This document shows positions 49,888 through 56,914 of a stretch of 64,000 bases of DNA, piece after piece. Source of the stretch: JAJNBA01 sp963842295 (GTDB taxonomy: Bacteria > Actinomycetota > UBA4738 > HRBIN12); assembly GCA_963842295.1 (NCBI GenBank), contig CAWJFY010000007.1:310001-374000 (forward strand), in the 5' to 3' direction. A model generated the notes under the pieces. It was given only the letters and a program-made list of their open reading frames with translations, made no database searches and was not told the DNA's origin. The position numbers and the translations under genes are program-made. Positions within the stretch are counted from its first letter, which is position 1. Each line of letters begins with the position of its first letter.

Positions 49888-51220
49888 TCAGGCGCCGAGG
49901 TGCTCGCGCACCTCACGGGCGATGGCCTCTGCATGGCGGCGAGCGACGTCTTCCGTCTCCGCCTCGACCATGACCCGGACGAGCGGCTCGGTACCTGAGG
50001 CGCGCACCAGCACGCGGCCCGAGTCTGCGAGCTCGTTCTCTGCCGACCGCACGGCTTCCCAGACCGGAACGGAACCGTCCAGCTCCGCGATGCTCCTCAC
50101 GAGTACGTTCTCGAGCACCTGGGGGAAGCGCTTCATGACGCCAGCGAGATCGGCGACGGTCCGGCCGCTGCCCGCCGCGAGGGTGAGGAATCGAACGGCC
50201 GTCAGTAGGCCGTCACCGGTCGTCGCGTGATCCCGGAAGATCAGATGGCCGGACTGCTCGCCGCCGAGCATCACGTCCTCTTCGAGCATCTCCTCGAGGA
50301 CGTAACGATCGCCTACCTTCGTTGCCGAGACCGTGATGCCGGCCTCCCTCATCGCCCGATGGAACCCGAGGTTCGCCATGACGGTCGTGACCACGGCGTC
50401 GTGGGACAAGGAGCCCGACTCCTTCATCGAGATGGCGCACGCGGCCAGGACCTGGTCCCCGTCGATCACGCGGCCGCGATCGTCGACGAACAGGGCCCGG
50501 TCGGCGTCGCCATCGTGGGAGACGCCCGCGTCGGCGCCGAGATCTACGACCGCCGCACCGGCGACCTCGGGATGCAAAGCCCCGCAGCCGACGTTGATGT
50601 TGCGCCCGTCGGGGGAGGCGTGGATCGCGTGGACGACGGCGCCGAGCCGCTCGTACAGGACCGGGGCGAGGCCGGAGGCGGCCCCGTTGGCGCAGTCCAC
50701 GACGAGCGACATCCCATCGAGCCGGGCGCCGGCCGCCTTCTCGAGATGCGCGAGGTATCGCTCGCGACCGCCCTGAAGCTCCCGGATCGAACCTTCTTCC
50801 GCCGACGAAGGGGGAGGGTCTCCGAGAACGGCCTCGATCTTGTCCTCGACGCTGTCCGGCAGCTTCATGCCGTTCGGTCCGAAGAACTTGATGCCGTTGT
50901 ACTCGGGTGGGTTGTGCGACGCAGAGATGACGACGCCTGCGTCGGCGCGCGACATCGATGGTCAGGAACGCAACCGCAGGCGTGGGCTCGACCCCCGCCA
51001 GGAGCACATCGCCCCCGGCTTCGTGGATGCCGGCGACGAGCGCCTCCTCGAGCCAGGTGCCCGACTCGCGAGGATCGCGACCCAACACGAGGACAGGACG
51101 GTGCCTGGTTTCGACAGCAAGCACGGTCACGGCTGCCCGGCCCAGCCCGCGAGCGAGCTCTGTGGTGAGCTCCGAGCCCGCGACACCCCGGACGCCGTCG
51201 GTCCCGAAGAGACGCCCCAT
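49888..51220 (-). pseudogene. glmM: Phosphoglucosamine mutase GlmM, interrupted by one +1 frameshift
   Basis: About 443 residues when joined. The first segment (51220 down to about 50960) reads MGRLFGTDGVRGVAGSELTT to VEPTPAVAFLT; the second continues SMSRADAGVVISASHNPPEY with the phospho-Ser (SASHNP), DGDADRALFVDDRGRVIDGD (metal loop) and VLVRASGTEPLVRVMVEAET. The frames join if one base near 50959 is removed. GlmM converts glucosamine-6-P to glucosamine-1-P for peptidoglycan and is usually essential, and everything else is conserved, so an assembly or sequencing error is the simplest reading. Two separate frames, 50213-51220 and 49888-50955, would be called automatically. Confidence 0.85.
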
Positions 51221-51241
51221 GGGCAGGTGATGCTACTTGCG

Positions 51242-51285
51242 GGCGCCGGGACCGCGGGGCCTGCCGGCCCCGCGGTCCGGGCGCC
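51242..51285 (-). terminator. Very strong GC hairpin between the Cys-rich peptide gene and glmM
   Basis: A 13-base-pair perfect stem (51249-51261 with 51266-51278, loop TGCC), extended by six more pairs after one mismatch. There is no T run. It follows the stop of the 16-residue peptide by about 10 bases and precedes glmM by 22, so it may end the short transcript. Confidence 0.5.
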
Positions 51286-51294
51286 TCGTCTCGT

Positions 51295-51345
51295 TCAGCA
51301 GCAACCCGGCGGACAACAGTCGGGCGGACAGCACGGATCGTTCAT
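51295..51345 (-). CDS. 16-residue peptide with three Cys-Cys pairs, divergent from arsR
   Basis: The frame reads MNDPCCPPDCCPPGCC then TGA: six Cys in 16 residues, with regular CC-PP spacing. A textbook ribosome-binding site AGGAGG lies 9 bases before the ATG (51355-51360 on the plus strand). A consensus -35 TTGACA and a palindrome lie further upstream, in the region shared with arsR. The same CCPP string occurs in the ArsR N-terminus. It could bind As(III) or another soft metal like a minimal metallothionein, or be a leader peptide sensing cysteine or metal. No family is known to me; a real translated product is an inference from the ribosome-binding site and composition. Confidence 0.55.
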   Translation of the reverse strand: MNDPCCPPDCCPPGCC

Positions 51346-51391
51346 GTGGGCTCACCTCCTGTCGAGTACGCGGTCGTATCGATGGAGGTCG

Positions 51392-51422
51392 ATATGTTGC
51401 CTTACATATGGACCTGTGTCAA
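51392..51422. promoter_or_regulatory. Candidate ArsR operator and divergent promoter region
   Basis: A palindrome ATATGT-N6-ACATAT (51392-51397 and 51404-51409). On the minus strand a perfect -35 TTGACA (51417-51422) is followed after 17 bases by a weak -10 CAACAT (51394-51399), so the palindrome sits across the spacer and -10, a classic repressor position. It would control the Cys-rich peptide and possibly arsR. Confidence 0.5.
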
Positions 51423-51423
51423 T

Positions 51424-51771
51424 ATGACCTGCGTGAAGCTCCTCCAGGAGATCGACGCCACCTGCTGCCCTCCCCTGCTGTCCGCCCCGCTGGGCGAGGA
51501 GGACGCCGTCACCCTGGCGACGGCTCTGCAGGCCTTGGCCGATCCGGCCAGGCTGCGCTTGCTCAGCCTGATCGCCTCGTGCCCGGACTCCGAGGCGTGC
51601 GGATGCGACCTCACGGCGCCGATCGGCCTGTCACAGCCCACGGTGAGCCACCACCTGAAGGTGCTCCACGAGGCCGGGCTCCTGGACCGCGAGCGCCGCG
51701 GGAAGTGGGTCTACTTCAAGGTCCGGCCTGAACCGCTCGCCTCGCTCCGCTCGGCGCTTTCTTCTCCCTGA
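51424..51771 (+). CDS. arsR: ArsR/SmtB-family metalloregulator
   Basis: A 115-residue winged-helix repressor. MTCVKLLQEIDATCCPPLLS is the N-terminus with an adjacent Cys pair; ALADPARLRLLSLIASCPDS starts the DNA-binding domain; ACGCDLTAPIGLSQPTVSHH carries a CxC As(III)-type site (usually CVCDL) and the recognition helix; HHLKVLHEAGLLDRERRGKW and VYFKV form the wing. I chose ATG 51424 because upstream ATGs at 51382 and 51394 would place coding sequence over the palindrome. It is convergent with arsC, with a 61-base overlap of their 3' ends. Confidence 0.85.
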   Translation: MTCVKLLQEIDATCCPPLLSAPLGEEDAVTLATALQALADPARLRLLSLIASCPDSEACGCDLTAPIGLSQPTVSHHLKVLHEAGLLDRERRGKWVYFKVRPEPLASLRSALSSP

Positions 51772-52169
51772 CCGGTGAGCTCGCCGAGCAGCGACTGGAC
51801 CCGGCGCTCGATCTCGTCCCGGATCATGCGCACCTCCTCGAGGGGCTTCCCGGCGGGATCCTCGAGCTCCCAGTCCTCGTAGCGGATGCCGGGGAAGACA
51901 GGGCACGCGTCTCCGCATCCCATCGTGATCACGGCGTGGGCGTCTCGTACGACCTCTTCCCGCAGGAGCTTGGGTCGCTCGGCCGAGATGTCGATGCCGA
52001 CCTCGGCCATCGCCTGGACGACCGCGGGGTTGAGGCGGTCCGCCGGCTCCGAGCCGGCCGACCGCACCCGCACGCGGCCGGCGGCGTGCCGCTCGAGCAG
52101 AGCGGCCGCCATCTGGCTGCGCCCCGCGTTGTGCACGCAGACGAACAGGACCTCGGGCGGGTCCGACAT
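51711..52169 (-). CDS. arsC: Arsenate reductase, low-molecular-weight phosphatase type
   Basis: A 152-residue enzyme that reduces arsenate to arsenite. VLFVCVHNAGRSQMAAALLE is the Cys-X5-Arg-Ser active-site loop, RVRSAGSEPADRLNPAVVQA and HAVITMGCGDACPVFPGIRY hold the redox Cys pair, and DWELEDPAGKPLEEVRMIRD the catalytic Asp-Pro. The last 20 residues (GQGEESAERSEASGSGRTLK) are an unusual polar extension that overlaps arsR. ATG at 52169; another ATG at 52184 would add five residues. No arsenite exporter (Acr3 or ArsB) is present in the window. Confidence 0.9.
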   Translation of the reverse strand: MSDPPEVLFVCVHNAGRSQMAAALLERHAAGRVRVRSAGSEPADRLNPAVVQAMAEVGIDISAERPKLLREEVVRDAHAVITMGCGDACPVFPGIRYEDWELEDPAGKPLEEVRMIRDEIERRVQSLLGELTGQGEESAERSEASGSGRTLK

Positions 52170-52272
52170 GGTGGTTCGCTCCATCCGAGCGTCAGGATAG
52201 TCCGCTCGAGGGCCTCGGGCGAACGAACGGGAGGTGAGGCGAACGTCCGTGGACGCTTCGCCCGGCCCAGGC

Positions 52273-52278
52273 GATGAT
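52273..52278 (+). promoter_or_regulatory. Candidate -10 box of the DUF2007-like gene
   Basis: GATGAT ends 6 bases before the GTG at 52285. Confidence 0.3.
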
Positions 52279-52284
52279 GGACGG

Positions 52285-52536
52285 GTGAAGCTCGTCCGCG
52301 TGTACGAGACCCTCGACCCGATCCGTGGTCTGCTCGTCGGCGGACTGCTGGAGGCGGAGGGGATCGACGTGCTTGCCAAGGGCGAGGGCGCCGGCCCGTA
52401 CCGGATGGGACCGGTGATCCTGTTCGTGCCGGACGATGCCCGCGATCGCGCGGAAGAGCTCATCTCGGCATCGGAGGAGGGTTCGCTGGCCCTGGAGTCG
52501 GGGGACGAACTCGCGATCGAGGCGAGCGCGAACTAG
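52285..52536 (+). CDS. DUF2007-like small protein
   Basis: An 83-residue protein with a ferredoxin-like-fold pattern: VKLVRVYETLDPIRGLLVGG, LLEAEGIDVLAKGEGAGPY, MGPVILFVPDDARDRAEELI and an acidic C-terminus. This matches the putative signal-transducing DUF2007 group (LxxAxxLLEAxGIxxxxxxE...GxxxLxVPxxxxxxAxxLL). The GTG at 52285 gives the normal length; a longer frame from 52234 is Arg/Ser-rich. Its stop overlaps the convergent rpsI stop by four bases. Role unknown. Confidence 0.7.
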   Translation: MKLVRVYETLDPIRGLLVGGLLEAEGIDVLAKGEGAGPYRMGPVILFVPDDARDRAEELISASEEGSLALESGDELAIEASAN

Positions 52537-52925
52537 CGCTTCGAGTACTGCGGAGCCTTCCGAGCCTTCTTCAGCCCGTATTTCCGCCGCTCCTTCTCAC
52601 GCGCGTCGCGCCTCAGGAAACCCTCCGCCTTCAGCTGCGCACGGAGCTCCGGGTCGAGCTCGAGCAGCGCACGGGCGATGCCCAGCCGCAGCGCGCCCGC
52701 CTGGCCGTTCACGCCTCCTCCGGTGATCGTGGCGACGACATCGAATTCCTTGTCGCGACCGATCGAGCGGAGTGGCGACTGCGCGATCATCCGGTGAACC
52801 CGCGTCGGGAAGTATTCGTCGAGCACCCGGCCGTTGATGCGGAACTCCCCGGTACCTGGCGCCAGACGCACCCGAGCGATGGCCTCCTTGCGCCGTCCGG
52901 TCGTGAGCTTCATGGGTGTCGCCAC
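52533..52925 (-). CDS. rpsI: Ribosomal protein S9
   Basis: A 130-residue small-subunit protein whose C-terminal tail reaches the P-site tRNA. TTGRRKEAIARVRLAPGTGE, FINGRVLDEYFP-like (FRINGRVLDEYFP), VNGQAGALRLGIARALLELD and the invariant end KARKAPQYSKR are present. The GTG at 52925 follows the rplM stop directly, with AAGGAG 6 bases upstream. Cotranscribed with rplM. Confidence 0.97.
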   Translation of the reverse strand: MATPMKLTTGRRKEAIARVRLAPGTGEFRINGRVLDEYFPTRVHRMIAQSPLRSIGRDKEFDVVATITGGGVNGQAGALRLGIARALLELDPELRAQLKAEGFLRRDAREKERRKYGLKKARKAPQYSKR

Positions 52926-53672
52926 CTACGTCTCCTTCTTCTTCGTCGTCGACGTGGCAGCAGGCTTCTTGGCCGCGGTCTTCCTCGTGGCCGGCTTCTT
53001 GGTCGCTGTCGTCTTCTTGGTCGCGGTCCTCCGAGCCGTCGGCTTCCGGGTGGTTGCCGTGGGCTTCTTCGACGCCGTGGACTTCCGAGTTGTGGTGGTC
53101 GGCTTCTTCTTCGCGACAGTCTCCGTCGCGGCCGGCTCGCTCGGTGCCTCGGGCTTCGGGGGGGCTTTCCTCGTCGAGGCTTTCCTGTTCCCGTTCGCAG
53201 GCGCGGTCACGGGCGTCGGAAGACCTTCCCATGCGGGCCTCGTCCCCATCGTCCAGTCCACAGGTTTCTGAGCCTGGTGGTGATGCTCGGGACCGGGGAC
53301 GACGTGAAGCTTCTTGATCATCGCCCGGCCGAGCCGTGTCTTCGGGAGCATGCCTCGAACGGCTTTCTCGACCGCGAACGCCGGCTTCTTCGCGAGCAGG
53401 TCCTCGTAGAGGGTGCCCGTGATCCCGCCCGGGTGCCCGGAGTGGCGCCAGGCCACCTTCTTGGTCTCCTTGCCGCCGGTCAGGACGACCTTGGCAGCGT
53501 TGATGATGATGAGGTGGTCGCCGACGTCCATGTGCGGGGCGAAGATCGGCTTGTGCTTGCCACGCAGGATCACCGCGGCCTCCGAGGCGACACGCCCGAG
53601 CACCTGCTCGCCGGCGTCCATGACATACCAGCGGCGTTCGATGTGGTCAGGCTTGGGCGAGTAGGTCTTCAT
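52926..53672 (-). CDS. rplM: Ribosomal protein L13 with a ~105-residue Lys/Thr/Ala-rich tail
   Basis: A 248-residue protein. Residues 1-140 are ordinary L13: RRWYVMDAGEQVLGRVASEA, GDHLIIINAAKVVLTGGKET, WRHSGHPGGITGTLYEDLLA, MLPKTRLGRAMIKKLHVVPG. L13 usually stops near residue 145. Here the frame continues through a Pro/Glu linker into repeats of lysine, threonine, alanine and proline (KKPTTTTRKSTASKKPTATT; TATKKPATRKTAAKKPAATS), like the tails of bacterial histone H1-like proteins. Base composition does not break at the junction. A promoter lies 35-65 bases upstream of the ATG at 53672. Confidence 0.93.
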   Translation of the reverse strand: MKTYSPKPDHIERRWYVMDAGEQVLGRVASEAAVILRGKHKPIFAPHMDVGDHLIIINAAKVVLTGGKETKKVAWRHSGHPGGITGTLYEDLLAKKPAFAVEKAVRGMLPKTRLGRAMIKKLHVVPGPEHHHQAQKPVDWTMGTRPAWEGLPTPVTAPANGNRKASTRKAPPKPEAPSEPAATETVAKKKPTTTTRKSTASKKPTATTRKPTARRTATKKTTATKKPATRKTAAKKPAATSTTKKKET

Positions 53673-53707
53673 CGTGAAAGATGCCGGCCCGACGGGGCCG
53701 ACGGCCC

Positions 53708-53737
53708 ATGCTACCTGCGGAAACGCGCCACCGTCAA
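53708..53737 (-). promoter_or_regulatory. rplM-rpsI promoter
   Basis: On the minus strand: -35 TTGACG (53732-53737), an 18-base spacer, -10 TAGCAT (53708-53713), with a predicted leader of about 30 bases rich in GGCC repeats that can pair. Confidence 0.6.
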
Positions 53738-53755
53738 AGCGAGGGGAACCTCCGA

Positions 53756-54520
53756 TCAGGATCGATAGCGGACCCGCTCGAGGGTGAGGCCGCGGGCCGG
53801 CGCGGGGCGGCCCGCGGCGCCTCGGTCCCGGGCATCCAGGATCTCCGGTATCGCACCGGCTTCCAGCTTCCCCTCCCCCACCGCCACGAGCGTGCCGACG
53901 AGTGACCGAACCATCTGATGCAAGAACGAGTTCGCCACAGCTCTGATCGACAGCTCGTCGCGACGGCGGCCCACGGTGAGGAGCCGAAGGTCCCGCAGGG
54001 TCGACCGCTCGCCTCCGGGGTGACGGCAGAAGCTCGCGAAGTCGTGCTTGCCGACGAGCAGCCGAGCGGCTTCGCGCATCGGACCCAGCCGGAGATGTCC
54101 CGTCTGCAGGTGTCTCGGCCGGTGCCAGACGAACCGCGCGGTGAACGGATCCGGCAGGGTGGCCTCGTGGATCCGGTACACGTATTCACGGGCTTTGGCC
54201 GAGAAACGCGCGTCGAAGCCATCGGGTGCGTAGTCGGCATCGGTCGCGACCACTTCCGGCGCGAGGGCGCCGTTCAATGCCTTCTGGAGCCGCTGGGGCC
54301 GCACCGACGTTGCCGTGACGAGCGACGCGACCTGACCTCGCGCATGGACCCCCGCATCCGTGCGCCCGGCCACCGAGAGCTTCACCGGCTCCCGAAGCAT
54401 GCGTTCGAGCTGTGCCGCAACCGCACCTTCGATGGTTCGTATCGAGGGATCCGGCTGTCGCGCCCATCCCCGGAACCCGGTCCCGTCGTACGCGAACGTG
54501 AGCCGGATCGTGCGAGTCAC
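53756..54520 (-). CDS. truA: tRNA pseudouridine synthase TruA
   Basis: A 254-residue enzyme that makes pseudouridine at positions 38-40 of tRNAs. IRLTFAYDGTGFRGWARQPD is the N-terminus, LSVAGRTDAGVHARGQVASL contains the catalytic Asp, ARFSAKAREYVYRIHEATLP and NSFLHQMVRSLVGTLVAVGE are family signatures. The GTG at 54520 fits the family N-terminus and lies 6 bases after CATACT; the longer frame was rejected. Confidence 0.95.
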   Translation of the reverse strand: MTRTIRLTFAYDGTGFRGWARQPDPSIRTIEGAVAAQLERMLREPVKLSVAGRTDAGVHARGQVASLVTATSVRPQRLQKALNGALAPEVVATDADYAPDGFDARFSAKAREYVYRIHEATLPDPFTARFVWHRPRHLQTGHLRLGPMREAARLLVGKHDFASFCRHPGGERSTLRDLRLLTVGRRRDELSIRAVANSFLHQMVRSLVGTLVAVGEGKLEAGAIPEILDARDRGAAGRPAPARGLTLERVRYRS

Positions 54521-54526
54521 GCAAGC

Positions 54527-54532
54527 AGTATG
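54527..54532 (-). promoter_or_regulatory. Candidate -10 box of truA
   Basis: CATACT on the minus strand, 6 bases before the truA GTG, implying a separate leaderless transcript from rplQ. Confidence 0.35.
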
Positions 54533-54706
54533 GGCGGAGCGGCGGCGAGAGGACCGCCAGCATCTGCATGCCGCGGTCGCGGCGGGACGCGGCAACATCG
54601 GAGGCCGCGCCGCTCGGTGGGGTCGACGCAACCACGCCCTGCCATCGCGGCGCGGGTGAAGCGTTGCCGCGGATCGCCGTGACCGCGGCGACTCGCGAAT
54701 AGGCGT

Positions 54707-55072
54707 CTAGAGCTCCTCGCGCTCTACGAGTTCGATCCGCGCCATCGGGGCGCCGTCGCCCTTGCGGGGTCCAAGCTTCAGGATCCGGAGGTAGCCGCCC
54801 TCTCGCTCCTCGAACCGTGGCCCGATCTCGTGGAACAGCTTGGCCACCACATCACGGTCGGGGATGTCGCGGAGGACCTGGCGGCGCGCCGCCAGGTCCC
54901 CACGCTTCGCGAACGTGATCAGCTTCTCCGCGAACGGCCGGAGCTGTTTCGCCTTCGCCTCGGTCGTCTCGATGCCTTCGTGCACGAACAGCTGCGCGGC
55001 CATCGTTGACAACAGGAGCTTGTGGTGGGCAGGGTTCGAGCCCAGGCGAGGCCCCTTCTTCGGCTTCGGCAC
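54707..55072 (-). CDS. rplQ: Ribosomal protein L17
   Basis: A 121-residue large-subunit protein. RLGSNPAHHKLLLSTMAAQL, FVHEGIETTEAKAKQLRPFA, EKLITFAKRGDLAARRQVLR and GGYLRILKLGPRKGDGAPMA are typical L17 regions. GTG start 5 bases after rpoA. Last ribosomal gene of the alpha operon; truA follows after 186 bases. Confidence 0.97.
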   Translation of the reverse strand: MPKPKKGPRLGSNPAHHKLLLSTMAAQLFVHEGIETTEAKAKQLRPFAEKLITFAKRGDLAARRQVLRDIPDRDVVAKLFHEIGPRFEEREGGYLRILKLGPRKGDGAPMARIELVEREEL

Positions 55073-55077
55073 AGCGC

Positions 55078-56007
55078 CTATTCCTCCCGCAACCCGAGAC
55101 CGAGCTCCTCGAGCTTGGCCTTGACCTCGTCGATCGACTTCTGGCCGAAGTTGCGGATGTCCATCAGCTCGGACTCCGACTTCTGCACCAGGTCGCCCAC
55201 GGTGTTGATGCCCTCTCGCTTGAGGCAGTTATACGAACGAACAGAGAGGTTGAGGTCCTCGACCGTGATCGCGTAGTCGCTCGGCTGGTCCTCGTCCTCC
55301 GCGGGACCGACCGAGACGCTCGCCGCCTCGGCCAGATCCGAGAAGAGCTGGACGAGCTCGAGCAGGGTCCCGCCGGCCGAGGCGAGTGCCTCGCGCGGCG
55401 TCACGGAGCCGTCGGTCTCGACATCGAGGATCAGGCGGTCACGGTCCGTCATCTGCTCGACGCGGGTGTCCTCCACGGCGTAGGAGACCTTGCGGACCGG
55501 CGAGAAGATCGAGTCGACAGGGATCACGCCGATCGGGTCGCGCGGCTTCTTGTTCTTATCCGCCATGCGGTAGCCGACGCCTCGCTCCACGGTCAGCTCC
55601 ATCTCGAGTGACGCACCCTTGCCGAGCGTGGCGAGGTGCAGGTCGGGATTCAAGATCTCGATCCCCGCCGGTGGCGCGACATCTCCCGCGGTGACCTCGG
55701 CCGGACCCTTGGCCTTCAGGTACGCGGTGGTGGGCTCCTCGAGATCGGAGCGGAGCACCAGTTCCTTCAGGTTCAAGATGATGTCGGTGACATCCTCGTT
55801 CACCTTGGGGATCGTCGAGAACTCATGCAGCACACCGTCGATGCGGACCGACGAGATCGCGGCTCCGGGGATCGACGACAGCAGCGTGCGACGGAGCGAG
55901 TTCCCAACCGTGTAGCCGAATCCCGGCTCGAGCGGTTCGATCGTGAACTTGGAACGGATCGGCGAGATCTCGTTCTCAGAGATCTGTGGTCTTGCGACGA
56001 TGAACAC
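55078..56007 (-). CDS. rpoA: RNA polymerase subunit alpha
   Basis: A 309-residue alpha subunit. The N-terminal domain has FTIEPLEPGFGYTVGNSLRR and TLLSSIPGAAISSVRIDGVL for dimerisation and core assembly; the C-terminal domain (about 240-305) has LNLSVRSYNCLKREGINTVG and ELMDIRNFGQKSIDEVKAKL, which contact UP elements and activators. The GTG at 56007 follows GGAGGAGG, a strong ribosome-binding site. The gene upstream is rpsK, with an 89-base gap and no rpsD. Confidence 0.98.
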   Translation of the reverse strand: MFIVARPQISENEISPIRSKFTIEPLEPGFGYTVGNSLRRTLLSSIPGAAISSVRIDGVLHEFSTIPKVNEDVTDIILNLKELVLRSDLEEPTTAYLKAKGPAEVTAGDVAPPAGIEILNPDLHLATLGKGASLEMELTVERGVGYRMADKNKKPRDPIGVIPVDSIFSPVRKVSYAVEDTRVEQMTDRDRLILDVETDGSVTPREALASAGGTLLELVQLFSDLAEAASVSVGPAEDEDQPSDYAITVEDLNLSVRSYNCLKREGINTVGDLVQKSESELMDIRNFGQKSIDEVKAKLEELGLGLREE

Positions 56008-56096
56008 GTGCTTCCTCCTCCGGCGGGGGATCAGCCATTCCTACCCCGCGTCGTGATGCGTCCCGGACACCCCCTCGGTGCCGGGCTCGCCGACCG

Positions 56097-56489
56097 CTAG
56101 ACGCGGCGGCGCTTGCGTGGCCGGCAGCCGTTGTGCGGCACCGGCGTGACGTCTGAGATGCCTGAGATCTCCAGACCTGTGGCGGCGAGGGAACGGATCG
56201 CGGTCTCTCGGCCGGAGCCCGGGCCCTTCACGAACACGTCCACCTTCTGCAGTCCGTGCTCCTGCGCTTGGCGCGCGGCCTTCTCAGCGGCGAGCTGGGC
56301 GGCGAACGGCGTCGACTTCCGGGAACCCTTGAAACCCACGTTGCCGGCGCTCGCCCACGAGAGAGTGTTGCCCTGCAGGTCGGTGATCGTGACGATCGTG
56401 TTGTTGAACGTGGACTTGATGTGCGCCTGGCCGTGGACGACGTTCTTCTTCTCCCGCCGCCGTGCCTTCTTCGCCTTTGGCTTCGCCAT
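56097..56489 (-). CDS. rpsK: Ribosomal protein S11
   Basis: A 130-residue small-subunit protein of the platform. VVHGQAHIKSTFNNTIVTIT, GNTLSWASAGNVGFKGSRKS, TPFAAQLAAEKAARQAQEHG and the end DVTPVPHNGCRPRKRRRV are family-invariant. ATG at 56489; 30 bases after rpsM. Confidence 0.98.
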   Translation of the reverse strand: MAKPKAKKARRREKKNVVHGQAHIKSTFNNTIVTITDLQGNTLSWASAGNVGFKGSRKSTPFAAQLAAEKAARQAQEHGLQKVDVFVKGPGSGRETAIRSLAATGLEISGISDVTPVPHNGCRPRKRRRV

Positions 56490-56519
56490 CGATCCCTTTC
56501 CGCTCGTCCTTCGCTCTGG

Positions 56520-56903
56520 CTACTTCTTCGCCTGAACCTTCTTCTTGCCCGCGATCGTCTTCTTCGGGCCCTTGCGGGTGCGCGCGTTCGTGTGTGTGCG
56601 CTGCCCCCGGACCGGGAGCGACCGGCGGTGCCGGATGCCCTGATAGCAACCGATCTCGATCTTCCGCTTGATATCTTGGGCTACCTCTCGGCGGAGGTCT
56701 CCCTCGACCTTCAGGTTCTGATCGATGAAAGCGCGGATCTTCAGCACCTCGTCCTCGGAGAGATCCCGGACCTTGGTCCCTCCCTCGACACCCGAGCCGT
56801 TCACGATCTCGTATGCGCGGGTCTGGCCGATGCCGTAGATGTAGCGGAGGGCGATGTCCAGCCGCTTGTCTCGCGGAAGATCGACGCCTGCGATCCGTGC
56901 CAT
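56520..56903 (-). CDS. rpsM: Ribosomal protein S13
   Basis: A 127-residue small-subunit protein of the head that bridges to the large subunit. MARIAGVDLPRDKRLDIALR is the N-terminus, YIYGIGQTRAYEIVNGSGVE, HRRSLPVRGQRTHTNARTRK and the basic tail KGPKKTIAGKKKVQAKK. The ATG at 56903 gives the standard start, 11 bases after rpmJ. Confidence 0.98.
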   Translation of the reverse strand: MARIAGVDLPRDKRLDIALRYIYGIGQTRAYEIVNGSGVEGGTKVRDLSEDEVLKIRAFIDQNLKVEGDLRREVAQDIKRKIEIGCYQGIRHRRSLPVRGQRTHTNARTRKGPKKTIAGKKKVQAKK

Positions 56904-56914
56904 GCCCGAGCCTC

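Noticed and set aside
48076..49998. A 640-residue plus-strand frame opposite glmS and the end of glmM
   Set aside because: Low-complexity Arg/His/Asp-rich sequence antisense to glmS.
50940..50970. Programmed frameshifting in glmM
   Set aside because: There is no slippery heptamer or downstream pseudoknot that I can see, and similar shifts occur in unrelated nearby genes.
51237..51731. A 164-residue plus-strand frame overlapping arsR
   Set aside because: Pro/Arg/Gly-rich and in a different frame from the clear ArsR match.
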